From positions 5,242,118-5,306,117 of the forward strand of contig NC_023757.2 in the NCBI RefSeq assembly GCF_000499845.2: a DNA stretch of 64,000 bases, in the 5' to 3' direction. A program made the position numbers and the translations under genes. Origin of the DNA: Phaseolus vulgaris (taxonomy: Eukaryota > Streptophyta > Magnoliopsida > Fabales > Fabaceae). Below the pieces are notes generated by a model, which made no database searches, was not told where the DNA came from, and saw nothing but the letters and a program-made list of their open reading frames with translations. Of this stretch, positions 11,885 through 23,165 are shown in pieces (position 1 is the first letter of the stretch; each line of letters begins with the position of its first letter).

Positions 11885-11944
11885 CGTCGCTGGTCACCGC
11901 TGTTGTGAGGCAGATCTGGGAGCCTCCTCCTTGCACCGCTATGA

Positions 11945-12085
11945 AACCCTAAGCCTTGGGATGCTGCTGCAGCCCCTGCGAAACCCTAGCTTTGGGATGC
12001 TGTTGTCGCCTCTGCGAAACCCTAACTTTGGGACGCTGTTGTCGCATCTGCGAAACCCTAACTTTGGGACGCTATTGCAACCGCA
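11945..12085. repeat. 36-bp tandem repeat inside the copia leader
   Basis: About four units of a 36-37 bp sequence, each starting AACCCTA and containing TTTGGGACGCTGTTGTCGC or close variants. It is GC-rich against an AT-rich background and lies in the 5' untranslated/early gag part of the element. Confidence 0.8.
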
Positions 12086-12146
12086 ATTTTCACGTCTCGT
12101 CGATTAATTTCTGCTGATCAGATCTCTAGTGTGTAAACGAACCAAG

Positions 12147-12159
12147 GCTCTTGATACCA
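12147..12159 (-). other. tRNA-iMet primer binding site
   Basis: Minus strand TGGTATCAAGAGC, two bases inside the 5' LTR. It fits the 3' end of initiator methionine tRNA, as in most plant copia elements. Confidence 0.85.
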
Positions 12160-12161
12160 CT

Positions 12162-12557
12162 TGATGGGAAAAGACGCACGCGGAAGCAACACATAATCAC
12201 AAATCAACTGTAGAAAATAAACAACACATGATTTAACGTGGTTCGGTCGCCAACTGCAACCTACATCCACACGAGCAACTATTAGGTTTTCATTCTATCC
12301 TGTTGCACACCAATTACAAGTACAATGATCTCTTTAAATATAGATTATAAAAGGGACACAATGATTAAGCTCACTCACTAAACATGGTGCCTAGTTAGCC
12401 CAACCCAATTGGTCCTGACTTCATACCCAACAATCTCCCACTTGAAGCCACGGAACAATGTTCACCTGCGCTTCAACTGTGTACAATGATTAAACCCACT
12501 AACTAAACATGGTGTCTAGTCAGCCCAACCCAATTGCTCTTGACTTCATACCCAACA
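12162..12557 (-). repeat. 5' LTR of the copia element
   Basis: 396 bp, TG...CA ends, partner of the LTR at 9913-10309, with the same internal 125-bp duplication (units starting at 12363 and 12488). Confidence 0.9.
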
Positions 12558-12562
12558 AGAAT

Positions 12563-13930
12563 AACGATTTTGAATTTGTTTTTAAAATAACACAATTCCC
12601 TCTTTTTATTCTCCTATAGCACACTTTGTAAAAATATTACTTAACTAGTTTGGTTGTTCATATAAAGAAGTTTTAATTAAATTCTAAGTTTTTCAAAAAA
12701 TTATATATTTTTAATTAAATTTAAATTCTTTTCGTCCATCGGTATTTAGAAATTATATATTCTTTTGATTAATTTATTGTCATTTAAATTGTTCAATGTT
12801 GTAGTTATTATCTTACACATCATCTTATTTATTTACCTCCCTGTATTAAAAGTGTAAGGTTTCATAACTAATGTAAAATGATATTATAATTAATATTAAA
12901 ACAATAAAGAATCTTTATTACATAGTTTATATAGAATTTAGTTATTCGGAAATTAAACTTTTTTCTGTAAATTTTATGTTTCAGTAGGAATATCAGTAGA
13001 AATTTAATTTTTGAAAAACGAATTTTTGGATTGTTTTATTTATTTTTTTGTTTTACACTTTTCTAAAAGAAGGGGAAATAATTTTTTTAAATAAAAAATT
13101 AAAATAATTTAAGCTATATATTTGTGAATTCAAATATTAATAATACAACAAAATGGTTTAAATTAAATGTATATTATTTTGGTTTGTTGTAAGTAATGTA
13201 GAATATAATTTTTTATTATTAAAATTATTTACATAATTTCTGTGTATGATAATAATTCATTTTTGAAATGATGAAAAAAATTACTAAAAATGCGTAAAAA
13301 AAATAATTTTATGTTATAAATTTAGTGATAAAAGTAAAAAAAAAAATGATTAATAATGAATCTGGCGGGAAAATTTAGTTTCAAAACTGTAAAAATAATA
13401 AAAATTAAAAGTTATCATAGAATAGTTATTTAACATAAAATTTCTTATATATATATAAAAGTGTAATAATAAATATGTAATAATATTTGGAAACAAATTT
13501 ATTTGAAATATATATATATATATATATAATCGAAAAAATATTTTAATATTTAGTTAAGGGTAATTGAAATGTTATTTATTCGAGAGTTAAAGGTGCATGA
13601 AAAGAAAGTACATGGAAGAACATAAATATAATTAAAATGAAAAGGATAAACATTTAGTCAACGGTATGGATCTTGTTATATTGTGTTTATTTTTCAAGAT
13701 ACAAATAATTGTTTGAAGTGTTGCCTTAGTAAACTTTTGGTTTGGACAAACAGTTCAATATTGCCTAATTCTTCACACTTACACTTGAGTGACGATGTTT
13801 AGTCCTTTTCCAATAGTTGATCATTTATGCGACATTAAGGTTTTGTCTTGGAAAGAAGAAGAGACAAGAAAATAGACTTAACTTTGCCAATCAAGAGTTA
13901 AGTCACTTAACTATGTTTAACATCTCTTAA
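12563..13930. other. AT-rich intergenic DNA, nothing recognised
   Basis: Very AT-rich with TA microsatellites near 13446 and 13509. No open frame or repeat ends that I can support. Confidence 0.4.
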
Positions 13931-13933
13931 TCT

Positions 13934-15395
13934 CTTGAAATTAAGGAGAGCACATGGTAGCTCTTAAAAGGGAAAGCTAGTGATTACATGTGAAAAGTAA
14001 TGATGACATGGAGAAGTAGCAAGTGTGGTGCCACCTTAGGAGCTTCAATAGTCACAAATGTATCTAAAAGATTGAAGAGTCAAATGGAACTTTCCAACTT
14101 TGTGCCCACGTGAGTGTCATGTGCTAGTTGAAAAGCTCCAAAAGACACTTCTAACTTTCTACAATTTAGACTATGGTCTCTCAACCTGTAACCATCAAAT
14201 ACTTACTTTATTAAAGTTCCTCCTAAAATCTAAGGACTACTCATGAACATTTCTCTAATCTCATTCTCCAAAGCTTTAAGTTTCCCTCTAGTCAAACTTT
14301 CTTGAAATCTTCCTTTTATTTCTTTGTCTTTAATTGTCACGTTTCTTGTTTGTACTCTTTTAAGCTATTCTCCTCTTTCTTCTTCAAGTGTTTCTTCATA
14401 TTTATTTATATCAAATAGTAATGTCAAATAAAAGAATAAAAAGAAGATTTTAAGGAAGTTTCATAAAAGGTAGGTTGAAATAATTTGAAGAAAAAGCAAG
14501 GAAGCTCTCAAATTTTGCAAACTCTGAGATCATAAATGATGGAAATTATCCAGACACAAAATCTTTGAGTAACAAGATAGAAGAAGATGGAGTTTCAAAG
14601 AAAAAGACTCTACATTTGAAGAGTAGAACATTAAGATTTTCTTCTTTTTTTTCTCAGTCTTATACAAAATTGTATGTGTATTTTCTTCTTTGTATTTTTT
14701 AGGATTTATTAAAGACATAAGTGGATTTCCTTTAAGCCTTAATTGGACCTTATTTTGGCTTGATAAATTAGCCAAGAACCCTAGAATATTGGGAAAGTCC
14801 AAAATTAGGACATTTTGGGGTGTTAGGGTTCAACCTTTGGGACGTCACTTTTGATGCTTATTATTCCCACATTTTTTTGTATCATAGGTTAGGGGGATAG
14901 ACATTTATAAATAAGACCATTTACCTTTTGTAGCACTCGCCTTGATTTAATGAAAATATAATTGCTTATATGTTTTCTTCTTGTTTTTAAGGTCAATACA
15001 TGGGAGTAATCATCTCCTCTTTTTTCTTTAAAGAACCTTCCTTGAGTTAGAAAAATATGAGTTCTTAGGAACTTTGAAGTTTAAGAATTTTCTTTTGCTA
15101 ACCGGTTACAAATTTTTCATCAATAAAATATTCCTTGATTCTCTTGAAATATTTTACAATTCAAAACCCATCAAAGAATCATGTTGGATGAAATTTATAA
15201 GTTAAGAAAGTCCCATAAATAGTTATTAACCATCACATATCACTTTCATGAGTGTAATGATGTTTTAACTACTTCACATAGATTTCCACTTATCCATCTG
15301 CCACATTTACTTTTTGGAGTTGTGATGACGATGATATTTTTCTTAAATTTAGGAGCTACCATGTACCTTTCCTTAATTTTAAGGAACCACCTATG
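13934..15395. mobile_element. Element with long imperfect inverted ends (MULE-like?)
   Basis: The left end region reads AAATTAAGGAGAGCACATGG then TAGCTCTTAAAAG. The right end, read inverted, gives AAATTAAGGAAAGGTACATGG then TAGCTCCTAAATTTAAG. Weaker similarity continues about 60 bp further in. Long diverged terminal inverted repeats around a 1.3-kb non-coding interior fit a Mutator-like or foldback DNA element. The interior has a TATA-like TTTATAAATAAG and AATGAAAATA near 14907-14955. The 90-codon minus frame at 14530-14802 has no recognisable domain. No target duplication found, so the boundaries are approximate. Confidence 0.45.
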
Positions 15396-15499
15396 TGATA
15401 TGATTAATTAGGAGTTAACTAAGTATTAAACATAAGATTAATTTAGTTAACTTTAGCTTAAGTTATTTTATGTTAGCATTTTAGTTTCCTAATTGTTAA

Positions 15500-16852
15500 A
15501 GTAAAAGTCCAACTCCCTACAACTTTTATTGAGTGCTTAAACCAACAAAACACGGAGTTGTGTTTGAAAAGAAGATTAGATCATACAAGTATAAATGCAT
15601 CGACTGACAGATGATAAAAGCACCAAGCAGACTACCCATTCCATCTTATAGAAGAGAGATGATGATCAGGCGATAAGTACACACAAAGACTATAAACTGA
15701 CATAAACTCATGACAATCCTAAAGCTTAAAGTTTATCATTCAAAGTATGTCATCAATGTTTGTCACTAAAGAGAACCATGATAAACAAAAGTTCGATTCA
15801 AATATCAGTTAGATTTAACCTAAAGCCACAATGACCACCAATTTTCCTGACACAAGCTAAAAGTTTTTCACTCATAGAATGTCTTTTACCGTTGTTTAGT
15901 ATGAAAAGTTCTACTATCGAGGAAGATAAGTATTGGCAACAACCAAGAATGTTGCATGAAGAGAATAAGAGAAATTAATGTTGCATGCAATGCATTTATT
16001 GTTTATCAACATTAAAGCTCATTAAACGATAGTAGAACAAGAAAACAATGAACCGATTTTAAAGTTACTCAACAACCATAAAAGAGAGTACAACGACTAC
16101 TTTTTCCATGCCTATATAAATACATACTTCAAAGAGAATAATAAGAAGAAGAGACATTTTGTAAATGTTGTAACTCTACTAAAATTTCCATGTTCCCTAA
16201 AAATATTTGTAAGAACATTATTATGTCCAAACCAACAAACCAGGAGAGTGAATTTAAACCTTGTATACCTCAAAAGATGTTACACTCCTTAATGAGCGAA
16301 AACATATGATTTGTTGATCACAAAGACACTGCATTTTTCTAAATCCAAGAGTGACTTGTTGTTGAAAGAATACTCGCATTGAGCTAGTAGTTGAGCTTGT
16401 TGAAAGAATACTTAGGTTGAAGTTCACAATGGCTTGTGAAAGAATATTAGGTTAAGCCATGAGTTGATTGAGAAAGAATACTTGATCGGAATACGACAGG
16501 AGTGGTTGCGAGCTGAAAGAATACTTGAGCGTACATCACAACAGTAGTTTTCCTCACAAAACATGATTGGTTAATCAAGAACTACACATATTTTGTTGCG
16601 AAAGACAATCCAATATAAAATTCTTTATAATCTTTCTTTATTTTATCTTTTTCATCACATGTTATTCAATCTATGTTAACAAAAAGAAGATGAGTTTCAT
16701 AATCATTTTGTGAAAATTTTCTTTGGTTCATTTGACCAAATCCAAAATCTATCATTTGACTACAAACCATCAGGTGATACTTATGAAAAATTGTGAAAAC
16801 TTTTAAACAAAATTCAACCCTCCCTTCTTGTGTTCATTCATTGTTTTCACAG
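15500..16852 (+). repeat. Probable 5' LTR of a decayed copia element
   Basis: A TATA-like CCTATATAAATAC lies at about 16111, and the stretch ends TTGTTTTCACA just before a degenerate tRNA-Met primer site. Between about 16366 and 16530 the motif GAAAGAATACT occurs five times with small changes. The left boundary is uncertain. Confidence 0.4.
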
Positions 16853-16871
16853 TTGAAATTAGAGCTCGACC
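16853..16871 (+). other. Degenerate tRNA-Met primer binding site
   Basis: TTGAAATTAGAGCTCGACC compared with the usual TTGGTATCAGAGC. It is placed between LTR-like and gag-like sequence. Confidence 0.4.
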
Positions 16872-16899
16872 TCTAGAGTGTCGAGCACCTCAAAACATT

Positions 16900-18110
16900 A
16901 GAAGAATAGATCCATCATGGAAGGAATAAAGCCACATTTGATAGCTAAAAAAGCTTCTATTACCAGATCATCTGCGTTCTAGGGTGAATATTTTTCCATT
17001 GGAAGGGCGAAATGGAAATGTATATGAAGTTCACACATTATCAACTGTGCCCATCATCACCCAAGGTGACCTTAAAAAATCATAACATCTGAAGAAGAAT
17101 GGAAAGAAGAAAAGTTCAATAAGATGTAATCGAACAATAAATCTAAGTATACTCTTATTTGTACATTATCAAAGAATGAATAAAAAAGGTGTGTAGACTA
17201 AATACTGTCAAGGAGATATGCAAGACGGAGAACAAAAGAAAGCTACGATAGTCACAAATAAAAAATTGCACGCTAAAACTTCCTCAAGACTGATGACCGC
17301 CAGACAAAATGATAACAAGGTTGTTAAGAGTCAAGAAAATAACAAAGATATATCTGGGGATGAGTCAAACTATTCAACCAATGATGAAATCTACTTAATA
17401 TCTCGAAGGTTTAAGCAACTACTCCAATGAAGAGGGCAAGGAAATAAAAGGTTTACTCTTAGAAAAAGAGATAACTTGTATAGGTAGAAAGATGAATAAG
17501 CCTTACATGACACCGTCTACTTTGAGTGCAATAAATATGGGTATGTAAGGAATGAGTGTCCTAAGCTAAGAAAGAAACATGGCTCAACCAATAAAATTCC
17601 TATGGTGATCTAGGAAGACTCGAAGTCAAGGTCAAACTCTGGTGTAGACGAACATGCCAACCTCTAACTAATGGCATATGCAAACGAGGTACTATCAAAA
17701 TTTAATCCCTATTTTAATATTGCGATAGACTCATCTTGCTCAAAAGAGATCAAGCTACAATCAGTGAAAATATATTATCTCTTGAACACATGCGAAAGAT
17801 AGGTGCGGAGAAAAGAAAACTTTTGTAAGAAAGAGAGACATGTTGTAACCATGGTTTCAAAAATTTGTTGGGAGCTTTAAAACTCTTAATCTTCTATTTG
17901 CAACTTCCAGACATGCATCCGACAAGTTTGGTCTTGGAAACAATTTGATGGGAACAAAAGAAAAGAAAATAATTTTTACAAAATCTTTTAGAGGTACTTG
18001 TAAGCATTGTGGAAAATTTGGACATACATGTCAGATGTAGAAAAAGAAAACAAATATCCAAATCTAGTAAGAAAAGATTGGTGTGGGGATTTGTTAAATC
18101 CTTTCTTTTA
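16900..18110 (+). pseudogene. Decayed Ty1/copia gag (SIRE-like)
   Basis: Fragments in shifting plus-strand frames include a lysine-rich segment with NDNKVVKSQENNKDISGDES near 17310, a zinc knuckle FECNKYGYVRNECPKLRKKH at about 17520-17580 with its first cysteine changed to tyrosine, and a second knuckle CKHCGKFGHTC near 18003-18035. Two zinc knuckles in this arrangement are typical of SIRE-type copia elements of legumes. Frame breaks and stops are frequent and no pol domain follows. Confidence 0.6.
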
Positions 18111-18330
18111 CTCAACAAGCGGACCGAGTCAATTGGAGTACAATTAAGTGTTGTTGTATCCGTAGAAAATTATTGTTTATCACAATGAATATATCTTTTA
18201 AGATGAATTGATGAGAAAACAGAGGTTGATTGCATATATTTTGTAAATAACTATTATAATAATATCACTATAATATTTAGATCGAGAAGTGAAGCTTTGA
18301 AAAAACACTGAAGTAGAGGAATAACAATAT

Positions 18331-19800
18331 AGCACAAATGTTGGGATTGAAAGAACTTTGTGAATCCCTTTTATTATGGTTATTTATAAATATTATTCAA
18401 ACTCCCCATTCCTTATGGCCAAACCAAGTTGATTCCTCGTGCAAGGTTATCTATTACCATAAACTATCCCAATCAATTGCTTGCATTGTTATAACTTATT
18501 TTTGAATTAAAATGGAATAATTCACCATAGCCTCAACTTCGCGCTCTGCAACCATTGAGTCATATGACTGGTTGGGTAGGGTTCAAACATATGAAATTGC
18601 CTTCCAGCCTCATTCATGCTCCATGGACAATCAATGGTCGTTCCTCACCATTGAGCATGAAGCATACTACTAAACTCAAGGAATTCGATTTCAATATAAA
18701 AACAAGCATTCATAAACAAAAATAACTTACAAAATATCACATTGCTTCTCAATCCCAACGGGGTAGGTTTAACAACTGATAATAAAATCTTATAGTGAAT
18801 AACCAAGTATGAGAAGCTAAAGAACAACAAACATGAATCCTTGAATGTTGTTGGCCAACTTAGGCTTTGGATCATTTCCTCCAGAGTTTGTCTAAGCTTC
18901 AACCTTGAGGCTTTCTCCTTTAGACCTTTCTCAAGGCCTTTTGGCTTTTCTTCTACTTCATGTTGCCTTTCAATGGCTTTCCTTTTGATTTCTCTCAATC
19001 TCAAGGCCTCTCGATGGTTTGGAATGCTTCCCTGAGGTTCCTATTTATAGAATTTTTGAATGGACATCCAAGGGATTTATGAGATTTGGTGTCCGCTCAG
19101 CGCAAGCCAATCCAAAGCAAAGTGACTTTCTTCAAGTTGAAGAAATATTTTTAGGTTCCAAACTTATTTCTTAAGCTTCTTAGGATTCTCAAACCCAAGA
19201 TTTGCCAATGATTCACTCAAAGATGAGCCCAACACTTTACTTTTCTTAGTTATGAAGTAAATTTGGCTAGGGCTTGGCTTCAAGTGAAATATCTTTCCTT
19301 CCATTTTTTGGTGCATGAGGGTTTCAAGCCTTTCATCAGTGAATTTTGGCTTTCCTTATGGTGAACGAATCTTTGTGCTTAGTCCTTTTGGATTCACTTA
19401 GCCCTTTGTTATGTATTTCTTCGATTGTTTTGGCCTCAACCCGCTCAGTGTATTATAGAAGTGCTCAACATTTTGAATGTTTTCTTGAAGCTTGTTGTTT
19501 GCACTCAATTAGTTGAGCCTTTCTTCATTTGCTAGGTGGATTGACTCTTTTTGCCCTCTCCAAATTTATTATTTTTCTACCCTTTTCTGCAAGATTTCTA
19601 TAGATCTTTTCTTTTTTCCTTCTTCCTTGAGTGCAACTATCTTTGTAATGGGTTCAAATAACTAGAAAAAATATTGCTAGACTAGATGAAAGGTGATGTA
19701 ATAATAGGAAGTTTAAAAAATTTTATCTACCTTTATCCTCACATGCTACCTACATGCAAATATGTTCACCACATTTTTGACATGTACATATGTACAAGTT
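18331..19800 (-). repeat. Dispersed LTR-like repeat, copy A
   Basis: Aligns by eye with 25560-26789 over more than 700 bp. Shared landmarks are CCTTATGG-AAACCAAG, TTGCCTTCCAGC-TCATTC, GGTCGTTCCTCACCATT and AAAATCTTATAGTGAAT. The open frame on the minus strand at 18645-19004 and its plus-strand shadow are inside the repeat and have no domain. An LTR origin is inferred from the TGATAAG...-type end of copies B and C. Confidence 0.55.
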
Positions 19801-20847
19801 GGATAAAATAAATAAATTATACACCAATATGTTTGGGAAACTTAAATCCAAATATTATTGACCAACACATAAAGATCTACAAGTCTACCTCAATTTATGA
19901 CTGAAGTGAGCATCAGAGAATAAGGTAGGTTTCCCAAAGTGATGTCAAATATTATAATACTCCAAGCCTTCGAAGCTCAACTTTCCATCAATAAACTATG
20001 TTATATTTTTGTAGTGTCATTAACATAAAAAATTTAATAAATCAATAACTTATGCATATGGCTTCAATTCAAAAACCGAATTTATCTTTTTACTACTTCA
20101 TTTTATGTTTTATTTAATTATATTTAAAACATTATTAATATTAATAACTTAATCTTTTTTATAAAAACTTCGTTGCTAAATTGTTTACATTTACATCTTT
20201 TTTTTTCAAGATATATCAATGAATGTTTTAATCTCTTCCATCATATTTATAAAATACGAATTTTATTAATTTTTCAATATAATTCGCCAACAAAGATTTA
20301 TTTTTATTATTTTCAAAATTTTCAAATATCATTTACATTTTTACATTTTAATTACTTAATTTATTAATTTCTAACTTTTCTTCATTTTTTTTTCATTATA
20401 AATCAATTAATATTAACATTTTATATAACTATTATATTTATTTATATTTTATTTATTACATTTTTAAATTCTTTTACGTTAACAAAAATTCAAAATTCTA
20501 GACGGAAATTTGATTAACTAAAAAATTAACTCTGACTGGGTTTACTGATTCCATAACACAAAAATGCGTCAGAATTCGGCCATTTAACAGTCGTGTACTA
20601 TCTTTATAAAATAATACACACAGTGTGCTATATTTGGTGGAATTAAGAAAGGAGAAAATAGTATTAGCAGGGGGGAAAATTCGGACATTATTGGTTAAAC
20701 TTATTATTGAAAAAATTTCTTTGATGCTATTATTTTCTCATTTACAACCCTTTTTAATAATAAAATATTATATTTTCTTAATAAAAATTAATATAAAAAT
20801 AAAATAAATAATATATATATACCATTAAAAAAAATCAAAAATAGAAA
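19801..20847. other. AT-rich intergenic DNA
   Basis: No gene or clear repeat seen. Short AT-rich open frames only. Confidence 0.4.
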
Positions 20848-21120
20848 CCAATTTTTAGAGACCAAAATAATTAGTTACAATAATAATTAAATTATAGATA
20901 TTTTAGAAACTAAATAAAAAATTGATTTCTAAATTAGTTTTTATTATTGTTAAATAGTTTTTAAATTGGTATCTAATTAGGAACAATATTTTAAAGACCA
21001 AATTTAGAAACTATTTAACAATAATAAAAATTAATTTAGAAATTAAATTTTATTTAGTTTCTAAAATAGTCTTTAATTTAATTAATATTATAATTAATTA
21101 TTTTGATTTTTAAAAATTTA
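20848..21120. mobile_element. Foldback (palindromic) MITE downstream of the serine-rich gene
   Basis: The left arm (20848-20970) and right arm (20997-21120) are inverted copies of each other over about 120 bp, sharing AAATAGTTT-TAAATTGGT and ATTTTAGAAACTAAATAAA. They surround a 26-bp loop. It ends about 220 bp beyond the stop codon of the minus-strand gene. Related sequence lies in introns near 61.5 and 63.1 kb. Confidence 0.7.
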
Positions 21121-21338
21121 TTATGATTTGCTAAACCTAGTTTTTATTGTTTTAAAACCTTCCTATTTTTCTTTTTCTATATCATATTCAATAATTTACA
21201 GGTATGCTTTGTAGACAGTGCAGGAACCAAAACTCATGTGCAGCAGAAAACCGTTTGTACTTCAAGGATTTGGCGATGAATGATGCATTAAAATGTACAA
21301 AAATGAGAAAAAAAAGAAGAAGAATTTGTTACCCCTTT

Positions 21339-22160
21339 CTATTTCTTTCCTTTTATTTTCCCATTACAGAAGAGTGAACCAAATCCAAAGATGCTCCTAG
21401 TAGCTTTGTGATGTGGCAAATTCAAAATTGGAGTAATTCGAACCCCTTTACCAGAAGCGGACCCAAAATTTTTCTTGAGGGAAGGCTTTCGACAAGAATC
21501 ATAGAAATAATAAGCACTGGAACTCGCTGAGGATGAAGACGACAACGACATCGAGGAACCGGAGGACTGTTTCTGCAGCCTATGTTTCTCCACACTTTTC
21601 CTTGCAATAACCGCGTGTTTTGGCGTGTTGGGTGCTGACCCAGTTGAATAGCTTCGGGACAGAAACTGCAGAGAAGAACGAAGCATGCCCTTCCCACGTG
21701 TGGCGCTGTCACAGTTCACGCTGCTGCTACGCCAGAAAAGGTTTGAGGAAGAAGCTGAATTCGGGCTCTCTTCTTCCACGTCGTCATCTTCGGGTTCCGA
21801 CAAGAACTCTTTCAGCATCTTCTTGCGCGTCGTTAAAAAGGGTGGTTGTTGCTGTTGCTGTTGTTGCTGTTGCTGATGAAGTTGATGGTGAGGTGGTTCG
21901 TGTGGTGGTGCATTAGGAATGAAAGCTCTGGTTAACTGCGTGGGAACAATCTCGCCGTTGAAGAAAAGCTCGTCGGCCGAAGAGAGCTTCTGGGCTACGC
22001 CGTTTGTGACACAGAAGACGAACTCCGAGCTGGACTCTAACACGGTGGTGTCTCGTCGGAGATGGTCTTCAACTGGGATTGAGTTTTTGGGATCGTGTGA
22101 GAATGAAATGCGGGGGCTGATTCCTAGGCTTGGTTTATCAGAACACATGTTTATTGCCAT
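21339..22160 (-). CDS. Serine-rich, poly-Q protein; DUF1645/MAKR-like, function unknown
   Basis: Single-exon gene of 273 residues. Near residues 46-66 a block reads EFVFCVTNGVAQKLSSADEL, followed by FFNGEIVPT. This SADELF-NG-I-P signature is shared, from memory, by plant DUF1645 proteins and membrane-associated kinase regulators. A run of ten glutamines follows at about 95-105, an acidic patch SEPEDDDVEEESP at about 122, then Ser-rich segments with phosphorylation-like SRSYSTGSAPNTP near 170 and a run of serines near 205-215. A basic tail, KIKGKK, ends the protein. There is no signal peptide or membrane segment. The start chosen gives MAINMC; coding DNA is clearly GC-richer than its surroundings. 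The upstream minus-strand sequence has a TATA-like TTTATAATC near 22330. I am confident that it is a gene but not of its function; nuclear or plasma-membrane signalling roles are possible. Confidence 0.82.
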   Translation of the reverse strand: MAINMCSDKPSLGISPRISFSHDPKNSIPVEDHLRRDTTVLESSSEFVFCVTNGVAQKLSSADELFFNGEIVPTQLTRAFIPNAPPHEPPHHQLHQQQQQQQQQQPPFLTTRKKMLKEFLSEPEDDDVEEESPNSASSSNLFWRSSSVNCDSATRGKGMLRSSLQFLSRSYSTGSAPNTPKHAVIARKSVEKHRLQKQSSGSSMSLSSSSSASSSAYYFYDSCRKPSLKKNFGSASGKGVRITPILNLPHHKATRSIFGFGSLFCNGKIKGKK

Positions 22161-22339
22161 GGATGAAGAACAGTGTTTGGGAAGTTACCCTCCCAATTTA
22201 TGCCGTCATCGGAGTAGAACCGATTAAGAATGTCTGAAAGATCTGAAATAATGGCGAGATGAGAGGATGCAAATGGTTCTTTCTTGACGTGATAACGGTT
22301 CCCCACCTGCGGCGAAGTGGGCCGAAGTGATTATAAAAC

Positions 22340-23165
22340 AGTTGCTAGATTGGCATAAAACACATGATGTAAAATTGAGTTTAAAATCGACATGACCACT
22401 CGAAGATTAATCTTGGGGTCCAAAGGGTATCCTTATGTCTCTTCCAATCTAGGATGTGCCGGATCCACCCCCCTAGGTGCTTTGGCTAGATAGCTTTACT
22501 TACTGTAAAACTGATTTGAGAGGCAAGAGAATTGAAGGTGTTAAAAAATTAGTTTTGGAATTTAAGGATTTAAGTATTCAAGCTTCCAAAATTTCGGTAA
22601 AAAAATAATCGTTCCTGTCTATTTGGTTAGTCTTGGTTGGAGTGATGTCCTATGATCCATGTACTCATCATTTAAAAAGTGATCAATGATCGATAAACAT
22701 ATCGTCTAAAAGGTAATTCGATGTTGATAAACATATTGTCTAATGGGCAACATGCTTTTACCTAGTACTTAGACTTTAGATTTCTCAAAAGTATCATGAA
22801 GTGTCCCTTTCACTACGAGCTTGGTCATCTATACTTAATCCCTAAATTCTAAGAAGGTACACAACCCTAACCTTGAGCCAAGTAGGCGAAGAGGCTCATC
22901 TAGTGACAAACCCAAAAGTTTTTAGAACAAATCAATTAGACTTACAGGGTCATTCAATCGTCACATCTTTGAACACGTTATTCCATGTGGCTACAAACGA
23001 TTGGTTTTACACTTTATACATTGTATGACTCCCTATTTTTCCTTCAGTTGCTCATACTTTGAAGAAGAAAATCTTGCGGGCTCTCTTGTTTGGCATCTAC
23101 ATCCTTAAAAAGCTCTTTATTTATTGAAACAAAATCCTTTCATGTTTTTTCATACGTAGGTACGT
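22340..23165. other. Unassigned intergenic sequence
   Basis: No open frame above about 60 codons and no family recognised. Short direct repeats such as GATAAACATAT-GTCTAA occur twice near 22693 and 22727. It may be further decayed gypsy sequence. Confidence 0.35.

Larger units (their letters stand above)
9913..12557 (-). mobile_element. Complete but internally deleted Ty1/copia retrotransposon
   Basis: Two LTRs (9913-10309 and 12162-12557) bound a 1.85-kb interior. The 5-bp sequence AGAAT flanks both ends (9908-9912 and 12558-12562), showing one insertion event. The element reads on the minus strand: a primer site complementary to initiator tRNA-Met lies inside the right LTR and a purine tract lies inside the left one. 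The interior keeps gag and the start of the protease, then jumps to short fragments. Integrase, reverse transcriptase and RNase H are missing, so any movement would need help from a complete relative. I count roughly 20 differences between the LTRs (about 95% identity), so the insertion is moderately old. Confidence 0.92.

Noticed and set aside
11577..12107. 176-codon plus-strand frame
   Set aside because: It is the reverse of the copia gag frame and its 36-bp repeat array.
21620..22227. Plus-strand frames of 98 and 102 codons
   Set aside because: They are the opposite strand of the serine-rich gene, whose minus frame spans the whole region without introns and has recognisable motifs.
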